Shown one piece after another: positions 6,909 to 15,111 of a stretch of DNA of 64,000 nucleotides. Each line of letters opens with the position of its first letter. The first letter of the stretch is position 1. The stretch comes from PCPOR2b sp965220385. Lineage in GTDB: Bacteria; Poribacteria; WGA-4E; PCPOR2b. The position numbers were made by a program, and so were the translations under genes. The stretch spans positions 2,790,001 through 2,854,000 of the forward strand of contig OZ244825.1 of assembly GCA_965220385.1 (NCBI GenBank), read 5' to 3'. Under the pieces are notes generated by a model. It was not told where the DNA came from and made no database searches. It saw nothing but the letters and a program-made list of their open reading frames with translations.

Positions 6909-9900
6909 TCACTCGCCCAACGAGTTGAGGTAATCTCTCACCAGCCGGATCTGTTCTTCGGCATCGTCGACCGCAAAGCCATCAACAGGTTGATGTGCAC
7001 CGGCAATCTTGGGCCATGCTTGTGGCATTGCGGTTCCCGGTTGGAAGGATTGTGGATCTTTGAGCCAGTCAATGACCCAGTCAGCTTTGAGACGACTCTT
7101 TGCCAGTGCAAGGTCGGGGCGGCCTGTTTTATCGCTGCCCGGTGGGATAACTTCACCTTGTTCCGGATGGCAGGAGATACACTGAAGCACGTCAAAAATC
7201 TGCTTTCCGACACGTAGTTCGCTTCGAGACGATGGTTGTAATGCAATGGTCTCATAGGGGAACACCTCGTCGTCAAGTGCGGAGAAGTATTTTACAAGTG
7301 CGGTCGCTTCCTCGTCTGAGAAGCCGAAAGTCGGCATCCGGACTTCAAGCCCGTAACGGATAGGAGTCGGTGTTTTGAGGAACTGGAACAACCAATCTGG
7401 ATAAACCTTGGCACCCTGCGCTTGCAAAGTAGGTGGGGCAAAGCGCTTGGCATTCAGCATGTCCAGGTCTTGGTTAGCAGCGACCACATTTACGAAATCG
7501 CCGCCTTTCCCTTCAATGTCGTGGCATCCGGTACAGTTGTATTTTTTCGCTAACCGGCGCCCGGCATCGATTTGCCGCGTCTTCTCGCTCGGCTGATGGA
7601 TGTAGCTCACCGGGTATTTTGTAGGTTGGAAACTCTTGAGTAGAACAGCAAGGGCGCGCGCCTCCTCGTCACCGATGGTGTGTTCGCTAAAGACAGGCAT
7701 TCGGGAGACGATGCGGCGTGTTTGGTAGCGCCTGGGGTTGGTTACTTTGCCGACCGTCCAACCGTGCCAACTGTGTTCAACATCTGCCGTATCTCCGAAG
7801 TCCAATTCATCAACGATTTTGGCACCAAATTCACCGAGATCCGCACCGACCTTTGATTCATTCTCAAAGCCGGGGATACTGTGACACCCAAAGCAACCGT
7901 ACGTACGAACCAGCTTTTCGCCTTCCATTGGATCCACCGCTGCGTGCGGGTTTTCGTTGCCGGCAATAGGAGATGGTATTGTCTCTTGCAGCGACATTAG
8001 ATAGGCTACCGCATTGCTCACCTCAGTCTGGGTAAGACGTAGGCTGGGCATAACGGTGTCGGGGTCGTAAGCTCTTGGATCGCTGATCCATTGGCGTAGA
8101 AATTGTGGTGTAAGCTTGCTGCCGACACCATCCAATGTTGGAGCAAAATCACTTCCGAGCCCGTCAACAGTATGACATGACAAACACCCCACTGACTTTA
8201 CAACCTCCTCACCGGCGGCAATTGCGCGGGGGGCTGTTGAGTATGAGGCATCGCCTTGATCTATGGCAGGATCTTTCATCTGCGCCAAGTATGCGGCAAT
8301 TGATTTCACTTCATCAACAACGCGGTCAACGGCGGTATCAGGATAAGGATACTTCGTGCCATCGTCCTTTTGGAGAATAATGCCTGTGTCGGTTTTGGTG
8401 ACAATGCCGTAGTGCTTATTTCCATTTTTGAGGTACACTGCTTGGGTCAACTTTTCGACGGGGAAGAAATCTGGCATCTTGGTCTCTGGCAGATAGGCGG
8501 TCGGCTGTTTAATCCACCCTTCCAACCAATCAACGCTGTTGACTTTACTGCCGATTTTGGCGAGCGACGGACCAACTTTGTCGAGGTCCGCTAACACCGA
8601 ATATCCCTCAACAGCATGACAACCGTGACACCCGACATCTTCAAAGAGTGCCATCCCCTTCGAGAGGACCGGCGAATAATCTTGGAGCTGCCCGGTTTCT
8701 GGATTGACGGCATCCAACATCATCACGCCATCGTGGCAACGCCGACAATTGGACTCCATATAACCGTGTAATTCTTCTGAGGCTTTACCGGTATGTTCAT
8801 CCAACCCCAAGACAGGCGTCAGCCAAAACTCTTTCTTATGATCTAGTGCGTGTGCAGCTTTTTGGGTCAACCCCTGTCCCTGTCCACCGTGGCAGGGGGT
8901 GCATCCAAATCTTTCAACCGGGTGTTTCGCAAGCAGCACATCACGGTGGGGATGCGTGCGAAGCACGGGATCGTATCCAGTCTCATAAGCGATTTCGACG
9001 AGGTCGGCATAAACATCCGGATCGGTAAAAGTCAACTTGCCATTTTCGCTTAACTCATAACTCCCCTCTTCGGGATCTTCCTCATCAATCAACACCGTCT
9101 CACTGCCCTTTTTAACGTAAGGATGTTTTAGTTGGAGCGTAAGGTTGTTCTCGCCATCCCCTTCAATCTCCTCAAACTGCTCTGTAGCAAAGCCGTCGTA
9201 CCCAGCTTTATCCGAAGCGAAATGACAGGTCGCACATCGGTCCGCGGTATAATCAAAATCTTCTATATAGTACTGCACAACTGTGCGTGTTTTTGTAAAG
9301 GGACTCTCTGCTAATGTACCGATGAAAGTACGTTTAATGCCGCCAACGGAATGGAGTTTATTTTCAAGTCTATCAACCTCCGCGTATTTCGCTTTATCTG
9401 CTTTCGAAGCCTCGATTTTCGCCTGAAGTTCACGGATCTTTGCCGCAGATGTGGTATCTGCGGCATTGTATTTTCGGACAAGGAGATATTCGGCTAAAGC
9501 TGCCTCAACGTGTCCGTTGGCATCATAAAGCTCGGCAAGGCCTTTATAGGCATCGGCAAGGTTCCGTTGCGCTGCAAGCACTGCATCGGTCAGGCCGCCT
9601 TCAATCCGACTTTCAAACTCATCTAATTTCTTTTTCCATTTTTCGGCGCCCTCTTTGTCTCCGTGGTGTAGCGCGTACTGATACTTATAGTTGACTGCAT
9701 CCGACTCACTCTGGTCAAATTTACGTTCCTGCAAGGCTTCTTCCAATTTTATCTGTAACCCTGCAATTGTACCCTTTAGTGCCTTCTCCTGTTTAGGGTC
9801 AATCTCTTGAGGTGCTTCAATCTCAGGCAGATCCTGTTTTGCATTTTCCAACTCAATTTTGGTTTTCTGATATTCGTATTCGTAAAATTGCCGCTGAATC

Positions 9901-10034
9901 TCTTTCCATGGTCGTCTGGTAATGGTTTCGTTATAGAAGCCCCACAGAGTTACGAATCCCAACAAACCGGAAAGGATAAAAAATAGCGCTGCGTAAGATT
10001 TTTCCTCAACCCGAACTTCTTTATTGCTCCTCAC
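6909..10034 (-). CDS. Membrane-anchored octaheme cytochrome c of the Rieske/cytochrome b complex
   Basis: This 1041-residue protein has one N-terminal membrane helix (residues 13-33), a long charged, probably coiled-coil region (about 40-230), and eight CxxCH haem sites (CATCH at 267, then CTPCH, CRRCH, CHGCH, CLSCH, CFGCH, CTGCH, CISCH). The last sites lie in repeated small cytochrome c domains. It follows both cytochrome b genes (57 bp gap) and so probably replaces cytochrome c1 or f as electron acceptor of the complex and passes electrons outward. Large multiheme subunits linked to Rieske/b complexes are known in some Planctomycetes. The number of haems and the coiled coil are seen; the electron path is inferred. 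Confidence 0.85.
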   Translation of the reverse strand: MRSNKEVRVEEKSYAALFFILSGLLGFVTLWGFYNETITRRPWKEIQRQFYEYEYQKTKIELENAKQDLPEIEAPQEIDPKQEKALKGTIAGLQIKLEEALQERKFDQSESDAVNYKYQYALHHGDKEGAEKWKKKLDEFESRIEGGLTDAVLAAQRNLADAYKGLAELYDANGHVEAALAEYLLVRKYNAADTTSAAKIRELQAKIEASKADKAKYAEVDRLENKLHSVGGIKRTFIGTLAESPFTKTRTVVQYYIEDFDYTADRCATCHFASDKAGYDGFATEQFEEIEGDGENNLTLQLKHPYVKKGSETVLIDEEDPEEGSYELSENGKLTFTDPDVYADLVEIAYETGYDPVLRTHPHRDVLLAKHPVERFGCTPCHGGQGQGLTQKAAHALDHKKEFWLTPVLGLDEHTGKASEELHGYMESNCRRCHDGVMMLDAVNPETGQLQDYSPVLSKGMALFEDVGCHGCHAVEGYSVLADLDKVGPSLAKIGSKVNSVDWLEGWIKQPTAYLPETKMPDFFPVEKLTQAVYLKNGNKHYGIVTKTDTGIILQKDDGTKYPYPDTAVDRVVDEVKSIAAYLAQMKDPAIDQGDASYSTAPRAIAAGEEVVKSVGCLSCHTVDGLGSDFAPTLDGVGSKLTPQFLRQWISDPRAYDPDTVMPSLRLTQTEVSNAVAYLMSLQETIPSPIAGNENPHAAVDPMEGEKLVRTYGCFGCHSIPGFENESKVGADLGEFGAKIVDELDFGDTADVEHSWHGWTVGKVTNPRRYQTRRIVSRMPVFSEHTIGDEEARALAVLLKSFQPTKYPVSYIHQPSEKTRQIDAGRRLAKKYNCTGCHDIEGKGGDFVNVVAANQDLDMLNAKRFAPPTLQAQGAKVYPDWLFQFLKTPTPIRYGLEVRMPTFGFSDEEATALVKYFSALDDEVFPYETIALQPSSRSELRVGKQIFDVLQCISCHPEQGEVIPPGSDKTGRPDLALAKSRLKADWVIDWLKDPQSFQPGTAMPQAWPKIAGAHQPVDGFAVDDAEEQIRLVRDYLNSLGE

Positions 10035-10091
10035 GATTCCTATTGACTCCTTACTGTTTGAATGGACGAATTACACATTATCCAATACGCC

Positions 10092-10970
10092 TTAGATATT
10101 AAACCATGGAGAAACCCAAATGTACTTGATATTCAATGTCCACCGAAGAATCATCTTGATTGGCAAAGACATCATCGTTAAGAATAGGAATGAAACCACG
10201 ATGTATCGCACCAATCCCAACTCTTGAAGAAATTTGCTGGTTCCTCTTTTCAGAAAATAATAGATAGGACCTAAAGCAAAATATCCGACAACAACACACA
10301 TTCCGAAGATACCGGCGGGCTGTTCATTGCGGATGCCAAATAGGTAAGAGAGGTTCACGTTGGTTAAGGGCACAATTTTGTGCGGATCCCACTCTTTCCA
10401 TGGGGCGAAAAAGTTCCAACCGGGTCCTCTCAGGAAGGTGCCGACGACCATCAACACAATCCATAACACGAAAAAGCCGAAACAGAAAGTTATAAGTGCA
10501 AACGGACGCTCTTTTAGGGTATAGTAACCTTTTCCTTTGGGATTGATATCTATATAGGGAATGGCAATTAAACCGGCGATAATCAGCCCTGGCAAGACGA
10601 CGCCTGCAATCCACGGATCAAAGTAAACCAACATCTCTTGTAATGCGAGGAAATACCATGGAGCTTTAGATGGATTCGGGGTTATTGTTGGGTCGCTCGG
10701 CTCTTCGAGGGGCGCATCAATGGTAATAGACCATATCCCCAGAACCAGCATTACAATGATTGCACAGAGAAACTCGTTGCGGCAAAGGTAGGGCCAACAG
10801 TAGACTTTATCATTAAGGGCTGCTTCTGCCGGTGCGCCAGCTATGTCATTTCTGCGCCCTTGGCTGAATGCAAGCCAAGTGAAGAAGGGTAACAACAACA
10901 CAATTGCAACAATCGGAACGTTATCAGGCTTCGTAACCAGTAGGAGAAAAGGTTCCATATACCACCTCAA
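10092..10970 (-). CDS. Cytochrome b C-terminal subunit (PetD/subunit IV type)
   Basis: This 292-residue membrane protein corresponds to the C-terminal half of cytochrome b. The quinol-oxidation-site signature appears as NPSKAPWYFLALQE (Ala103-Pro-Trp-Tyr106, the position of PEWY), followed by hydrophobic helices. It forms part of a quinol:cytochrome c oxidoreductase with the Rieske protein and the haem-binding cytochrome b half encoded just upstream (27 bp gap). Splitting of cytochrome b in two is the b6f/Firmicutes arrangement. The protein is longer than plant subunit IV because of an additional N-terminal helix and extra C-terminal segments. Confidence 0.88.
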   Translation of the reverse strand: MRWYMEPFLLLVTKPDNVPIVAIVLLLPFFTWLAFSQGRRNDIAGAPAEAALNDKVYCWPYLCRNEFLCAIIVMLVLGIWSITIDAPLEEPSDPTITPNPSKAPWYFLALQEMLVYFDPWIAGVVLPGLIIAGLIAIPYIDINPKGKGYYTLKERPFALITFCFGFFVLWIVLMVVGTFLRGPGWNFFAPWKEWDPHKIVPLTNVNLSYLFGIRNEQPAGIFGMCVVVGYFALGPIYYFLKRGTSKFLQELGLVRYIVVSFLFLTMMSLPIKMILRWTLNIKYIWVSPWFNI

Positions 10971-10997
10971 TCAATTGGGATTAAAATGAATTCAGTC

Positions 10998-11771
10998 TTA
11001 CAGAGGTCCAGAAATACCACCATCCTTGCGGACCCGCCAAAAGTGTAGTGCCATCAACACGCTTGCCAGAAGCGGCACGGCGACACAATGTAGGATGTAA
11101 AATCGCAAGAGCGTTGAGGGGCCAACAATTGTCCCGCCAAGGAGGGCGAAGCGCACATCATTCGATTGCGTAACAATATCCTGCGGCGCGAAGGGACCTT
11201 CATGTCCTAAGACGGGTGTCGCTCGTGCCATGTTTGTCCCGACGGTGACAGCCCAAAATGCGAGTTGATCCCACGGTAGGAGGTAGCCGGTAAAGCTGAG
11301 GAAGAAGGTAACAAGTAGCAGGATGACACCGACCCCCCAGTTAAATTCGCGGGGTTTTTTATAGGATCCGGTCAAGAAAACGCGGAACATATGGAGCATA
11401 ACTGCGATGACCATGCCGTGGGCTGCCCAGCGGTGCATATTGCGCAGGAGCATTCCGAACGGGATGTCAAACTCAAGATATTGGATATCACGGAATGCGT
11501 ATTCTGCGGTGGGACGATAGTAGAACATCAACAACACACCGGTAACGGCGGTGACAAGAAACATCAGAAAGGTGATCCCGCCCATACACCATGTAAATCG
11601 GAAGTTAATCGCGTGGCGGGTGACGCGCGGAGGATGTAAATGGAGCCAGACATTTTGGAGAACTTGAAGGGTGTACCGTCTTCCTGTTTTCTCGTAGCCG
11701 TGGCGAAACATCGACTGCCAGATTTGATTATTTGTAATTTTCTCTTTTAATCCATTACGTCTTTCATTCAT
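10998..11771 (-). CDS. Cytochrome b N-terminal subunit (cytochrome b6 type)
   Basis: This 257-residue membrane protein carries the two b haems of the quinol:cytochrome c oxidoreductase. Paired histidine ligands are visible: His113 and His127 in one helix (NMHRWAAH...LHMFR) and His229 and His243 in another (LHCV...LHFWR). GYLLPWDQLAFWAVTVGTNM is also typical of the family. It lies between the Rieske gene (163 bp upstream) and the C-terminal cytochrome b gene, and all are expected to share the promoter at 12529-12557. Confidence 0.92.
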   Translation of the reverse strand: MNERRNGLKEKITNNQIWQSMFRHGYEKTGRRYTLQVLQNVWLHLHPPRVTRHAINFRFTWCMGGITFLMFLVTAVTGVLLMFYYRPTAEYAFRDIQYLEFDIPFGMLLRNMHRWAAHGMVIAVMLHMFRVFLTGSYKKPREFNWGVGVILLLVTFFLSFTGYLLPWDQLAFWAVTVGTNMARATPVLGHEGPFAPQDIVTQSNDVRFALLGGTIVGPSTLLRFYILHCVAVPLLASVLMALHFWRVRKDGGISGPL

Positions 11772-11934
11772 AGCAACGACTCAGCCTGCCTCGCTTTAGC
11801 ATAACCAAGGCTGTATAGCTCCTTTCTTGCTCAATTTGAGTTTATCATCAAAACTGCACCAAGGGAGTATAATTAAATTGGATAGGGCATAACAACGGTC
11901 AGGAAAGAATGTAATTGATGAGTTCTCCATTCCG

Positions 11935-12432
11935 CTAAATCCTTAAAGTAGATCCCGGTTTGCCCCAATCGCCCCGCTCCTCTAGAAACTTTACGGACTT
12001 ATCAATCAGCAGTTGCCCATCCTCCGCCAGTGTAATTTGCACGCGCTCAAGGGGCCTCGGTGCGGGTCCTTCAAAGTGCATCCCCTCGCGGTCAAATCCG
12101 CTACCGTGACAAGGACACTTAAATTTATTCTCAGATGAAAACCATCGAGGGGTGCAGCCGAGATGCGTGCAGATTGCCACCAACGCATAAAACTCACCAT
12201 CCTCTTTTCGGACAATCCAGACGCCATACGGATTTTTTTTGAACTTCTCGCTAACCGTTCCGGGAGGATATTCACCGGGAAATCCGGCCTTAAAGACCGA
12301 AGATGGTTCAAAGAGGACTCGCGGATATAAGAACCGAATCAATCCAGGACCAAAGGCAAGCCCAGCGGCGGCGAGGAAATTCCCCCAGCCCAGAAACTTA
12401 AAAAATGAACGTCGAGATAACACCAAGTTCAC
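11935..12432 (-). CDS. Rieske [2Fe-2S] protein of the quinol:cytochrome c oxidoreductase
   Basis: This 165-residue protein starts with a twin-arginine-type signal anchor (SRRSFFKFLG, hydrophobic to about residue 36). The cluster-binding boxes are intact: CTHLGC (Cys88, His90) and CPCHGSGF (Cys106, His109), with Cys93 and Cys108 placed to form the usual disulphide. It takes electrons from quinol bound in cytochrome b and passes them to the multiheme cytochrome c. It is the first gene of its operon and has a strong promoter and a palindromic operator upstream. Confidence 0.95.
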   Translation of the reverse strand: MNLVLSRRSFFKFLGWGNFLAAAGLAFGPGLIRFLYPRVLFEPSSVFKAGFPGEYPPGTVSEKFKKNPYGVWIVRKEDGEFYALVAICTHLGCTPRWFSSENKFKCPCHGSGFDREGMHFEGPAPRPLERVQITLAEDGQLLIDKSVKFLEERGDWGKPGSTLRI

Positions 12433-12528
12433 CTCAGATTGAAAGTTTGTGGAATTTAGTCAAACGGTGTGTAAAAAGCAAAAGACACGATCCGAGTATT
12501 TTAATTGCGGTTTGTCGAATCGGCAGTC

Positions 12529-12557
12529 ATTATAGCACGACACCAAACAGAGATCAA
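12529..12557 (-). promoter_or_regulatory. Strong predicted promoter of the Rieske/cytochrome b operon
   Basis: On the minus strand, TTGATC (12557-12552), 17 bp, then TATAAT (12534-12529) with an extended -10 TGC. The predicted start near 12522 gives a 90-nt leader. Confidence 0.75.
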
Positions 12558-12565
12558 GGCATAAA

Positions 12566-12602
12566 ATAAAGAGATTCACGGATATCCGTGACTTCTCTTT
12601 AT
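12566..12602. promoter_or_regulatory. 16-bp palindromic operator, copy 2, within a longer inverted repeat
   Basis: TCACGGATATCCGTGA (12576-12591) is identical to the copy at 848-863 and is also exactly 18 bp from the -35 box. Outer arms ATAAAGAGA (12566-12574) and TCTCTTTAT (12594-12602) extend the symmetry. The centre is about 61 bp upstream of the predicted start. Confidence 0.65.
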
Positions 12603-12725
12603 GAAGTGGATCAGGGGGAAGGCAGAGGTGTAGGTAGTGAAACATGAGCCGTGACACGTGATGTGGGAAGGAGTGGATCGGTTCATTAGAACCTGTTTGA
12701 AAATTATCCAGAAAATATAAACTGT

Positions 12726-12938
12726 AGGAGTTGCACAGTTGGATTTAAAATTTTCAAGACTGTTTCTAAAAACGGCGACATTGAATACTGGGCAACAAGT
12801 GACCTCTCAATGAACGAAATATTTCGACGCAAATATGCTGAATTGTCTTGGGCGATTGAACAATATCAGCGCGGTATCAAACAATTTGTGGGGGTTGAAA
12901 GGTGTTTTGCTCGTAAAGCTGCGGGGCGACATGTGTAG
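12726..12938 (+). pseudogene. C-terminal relic of a DDE transposase
   Basis: In one frame the stretch reads through motifs found at the C-terminus of IS701/IS4-type transposases: KNGDIEYWATSDLSMNE, then YAELSWAIEQYQRG and IKQFVGVERC, ending at a TAG. Nothing recognisable remains upstream and there are no terminal repeats, so this is a decayed fragment. Family assignment is by motif memory. Confidence 0.6.
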
Positions 12939-12990
12939 CCGAAGGGGCGCATGTAAAAAAAATGAATGAACCAATGCCCCCTTCTGAGTG

Positions 12991-13021
12991 TCGCAAAATG
13001 CGATTGTGTCGCATTTTGCGA
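12991..13021. repeat. Perfect 13-bp inverted repeat (hairpin)
   Basis: TCGCAAAATGCGA (12991-13003) and its complement (13009-13021) enclose TTGTG. It lies in the gene-poor stretch after the transposase relic, with no T-run, so it is more likely a repeat or protein site than a terminator. Confidence 0.5.
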
Positions 13022-13267
13022 TGGATTTGCCCAATCCCTTGTTATTACAGGGTCCCCGCTGACATTGCCCCACCTAACACGTTGCAACTGTTGTATTTTG
13101 CGACACCTCCACCCATCCAATCATCATCACTTCATCTGCCTGCTTATATCCGCTAAAAACAAGCCTATCAAAGGGTTTCACCCCCCAATTCCAGTCAATA
13201 AAACCGGCAATCGGCGTCTATGAGACGTTGGCACGGTTTATGCCCATGATTTTGGAGTGCAATCACG

Positions 13268-13412
13268 AATTCACCATTCTATAAGAGAACTATGGTGAAT
13301 TAGACACATAAGTGGACATTTGCCAACAACTTCGACCTTCGCGAACTTTCCAAAGTCCCCCTGTAACTCCCCTGACAAGGGAGCTAGGGGGTTAGAGGAT
13401 TTAGGGGGTTGG
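13268..13412 (+). repeat. Dispersed repeat, copy A
   Basis: The 31-bp block at 13291-13321 (TATGGTGAATTAGACA, then ATAAGTG) matches, with two mismatches, the reverse complement of 20710-20740, and both continue into an AAAGTCCCC motif and G-rich tracts (GATTTAGGGGGTTGG). Copy A also begins with an inverted repeat, AATTCACCAT (13268-13277) / ATGGTGAATT (13292-13301). This is a non-coding, probably mobile or relic element. Confidence 0.55.
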
Positions 13413-13639
13413 CTGTATTATAAACAGGGAGAAAGGGACAGAGAAGAATATGATAACGATGAATGATAAGAGGGGTAATTCTCAATCCCGAACTTTGGCA
13501 TTGCTATCCTCTTTATCCCCAAGTTTCGGTTGCGCGAGTGCCTGCCGATCAATGGTGTTCTGTAACCGCTCTTCCGGACGACGTCGTTCCTCACGGTCTG
13601 CCTCTGTTCTGCTATCTGCTTGTAGGGCAGATCTTCTCT

Positions 13640-13657
13640 TTAATATAGCGATATTAA
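13640..13657. promoter_or_regulatory. Palindrome upstream of the small RNA promoter
   Basis: TTAATAT-AGCG-ATATTAA lies 20 bp upstream of the -35 box at 13678 and is centred about 64 bp from the predicted start. It could be an operator or an A/T-rich UP-like element. Confidence 0.4.
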
Positions 13658-13677
13658 GCCTTTCGCTAAAAAAAGTG

Positions 13678-13706
13678 TTGACACATCTTTGCGTTTGGTT
13701 TAAGAT
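13678..13706 (+). promoter_or_regulatory. Near-consensus sigma-70 promoter of the small RNA
   Basis: TTGACA (13678-13683), exactly 17 bp, then TAAGAT (13701-13706). No believable start codon and open frame follow before the terminator at 13910. Confidence 0.75.
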
Positions 13707-13712
13707 GGGCAA

Positions 13713-13910
13713 TTGTGTGGGGACTCCGAGTAGCAGCTCGAAGCCCCCCTGAAGCAAAGCGAGATAGAGGCTCGAATCGCTTCGTGATTGAAAGGTGCTA
13801 GACACACCCAACAATCGCCTATAGTATAACCCTTTACGCTATTTGTTTCAATCTGAATAAAAGGGGCTGCGCGATTCGGGATTATCCCTAAAACGCAGCC
13901 CCTTTTTTTT
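13713..13910 (+). ncRNA. Candidate stand-alone structured small RNA (about 198 nt)
   Basis: A near-consensus promoter and a strong intrinsic terminator bracket about 200 nt with no convincing reading frame. The 5' part folds: GGC-x-ATTGT...GGG from 13708 pairs with CCC..ACAAT-x-GCC near 13807-13819, closing a domain of about 110 nt. Inside, GAAGC and GCTTC pair around a CGAG/CTCG hairpin (about 13751-13784). If transcription starts at 13713, the outermost pairs would be lost but the ATTGT/ACAAT pairing could remain. Signatures of SRP RNA (GGAAGGNAGCA), tmRNA, RNase P RNA and 5S rRNA are absent. The size would suit 6S RNA, but I do not see its consensus, so the identity is open. Confidence 0.6.
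13859..13910 (+). terminator. Intrinsic terminator of the small RNA
   Basis: AAGGGGCTGCG (13861-13871) pairs with CGCAGCCCCTT (13894-13904), with a small GGGA-TTA-TCCC hairpin in the loop and eight T residues at 13903-13910. This is one of the clearest intrinsic terminators in the window. Confidence 0.85.
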
Positions 13911-14001
13911 CGGTTGACACCGATAGCGATAAGGAGAGCGGTTTTGGATTGGCGGACTAGCAAGCCGTTTCTGTATTTCCTGTTCACGCTATTATTGGAA
14001 C

Positions 14002-14190
14002 ACAGTGCGCTCATCGGAGAGGGCACGGTGGTTCCTAACAACCCTTCAACCTCCGAACTATATCCCTGCCTACCGACCGCTGGTATAACCGACCGGCTGC
14101 CACTCGGACAACCCCCGATCCCCGCTCGGTCGATTGAGACGATACGAAACTGGCTATTAGCCGGAGGTCCCGATCAGGCAGTCCCCTCGT
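14002..14190 (+). pseudogene. Relic of a planctomycete-type cytochrome c domain protein (C-terminal part)
   Basis: In one frame the peptide contains VVPNNPSTSELY, RLPLGQPPIP and ARSIETIRNWLLAGGPDQA. This resembles the region after the haem site in the large cytochrome c domain proteins of Planctomycetes and relatives, where a proline-rich MPLGQPP segment precedes an IRxWI.xGAP helix. No CxxCH site, start or ribosome site is present upstream, and the surrounding frame (13914-14360) does not look coding. I read it as a fragment left by deletion; homology is from motif memory. Confidence 0.45.
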
Positions 14191-14487
14191 TCCCTAGTAA
14201 CCGCTTTATCCACCTTACTGTCATTGCGCCCCACCTGATGCCGTTTACCCCGTTTAACTGTCAATTTGCCTGCTACTTTACCACGCCCCACCTCTATAAC
14301 GCTGGCAAAAGAACTGATGTTCTACATCTCATTCGATTGCCCCGCAGAAGCATAACTTAAAAAGAGATTTTCGGTAGGAAGGGGGCGATTGTTAATTGAA
14401 AAGAAGGTTTTGATGATTCTTTACTTTTAACTATGATCCACGGGAGACCACGCCTGTTTCTACCGTTGTCAGCTTAAGCATAGGCCA

Positions 14488-14527
14488 CAGGGAGAGGGAG
14501 GCCGCTGAGGCTACGTCCCTTTCCCTG
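14488..14527 (+). other. Long leader hairpin before the interrupted membrane-protein gene
   Basis: CAGGGAGAGGGA (14488-14499) pairs with TCCCTTTCCCTG (14516-14527), with one G-U pair, around a GCC/GGC inner stem. It ends 50 bases before the ATG at 14578 and could be an upstream terminator or a leader element. Confidence 0.4.
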
Positions 14528-14577
14528 TTGGTGTTATTCGGGAAAACGTCCATATAACGTTAGGTTAGGAGGAAGAT

Positions 14578-15111
14578 ATGCTACGTTTTGTTTTAGTTGT
14601 ATTCTTAATGATGTTTATAAGCAATATTGAATAATAAACTTTCGATTCTCAGTAGGTGTCGCACCCGTAGGGGCGGGGTTTCCCCGCCCGCCATCGATGT
14701 AAAATGTGCATATTTAATATTGAAACTTGCTTAGCTACTGGGCAAGTTTCTGCTCACGGTGAAAAAGACACAACAGCAGCTGTGCTGTTAGGGTTAATAT
14801 TTCCAAGCGGTGGGCAAATCTACAATGAGCAGTACACAAAAGCCCTAATGGTTTGGGGCGGGCTCACAGTAAGCTCCCTAATTTACGCTTGGGGCACTCC
14901 CTACGATGAGAAAAAACAGATAGTGGGGTTTGCCGGTTTTGCGGGCACATGGCTCTATAGCGTATTTGACGCGGCCAGGACCGCCGACAGAATTAATAAG
15001 CGTACAAGGTTCGGGCATCTAATGGAGTTTGACGGAGACCGAATTACGGTTGGAGTTGATCCGGTTGCCTCGCGCAATAGCTTAGGTACTATGGTATCGC
15101 TTCGGTTTTAG
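14578..15111 (+). pseudogene. Small membrane protein (DUF5683-like), signal peptide split by an insertion
   Basis: An ATG at 14578 with a good AGGAGGA site begins MLRFVLVVFLMMFISNIE, a signal peptide, then meets TAA codons. The frame resumes at 14716 after an 84-bp insertion flanked by duplicated AATATTGAA. Removing the insert and one duplicate restores a 146-residue protein: signal peptide, then AAVLLGLIFPSGGQIYNEQY and following hydrophobic segments, resembling small membrane proteins of the DUF5683/TM2-like type. The insert supplies a new in-frame ATG at 14704, so a 135-residue product lacking the signal core is possible but without a good ribosome site. The ancestral function is unknown. 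Confidence 0.7.
14632..14715. mobile_element. 84-bp palindromic miniature insertion with 9-bp target duplication
   Basis: The target AATATTGAA is present at 14623-14631 and again at 14716-14724. The insert carries a strong GC hairpin, GGGCGGGG (14671-14678) and CCCCGCCC (14682-14689) around TTT. No terminal inverted repeats are evident. Insert plus one duplicate totals 93 bp, a multiple of three. Confidence 0.65.

Noticed and set aside
13482..13814. Open frame on the minus strand across the small RNA promoter
   Set aside because: It has no clear ribosome site and an unremarkable amino-acid pattern, and it runs antisense to a strong promoter-terminator unit.
13713..13910. Small RNA as SRP, tmRNA, RNase P, 5S or hammerhead RNA
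   Set aside because: The conserved sequences of these RNAs are not present; 6S RNA fits by size only and is left as a possibility.
13914..13919. TTGACA just after the small RNA terminator as a second promoter
   Set aside because: No acceptable -10 lies 16-18 bp downstream.
13914..14360. Whole open frame as a real gene
   Set aside because: Only the middle part resembles a known domain; start, ribosome site and haem motif are missing.
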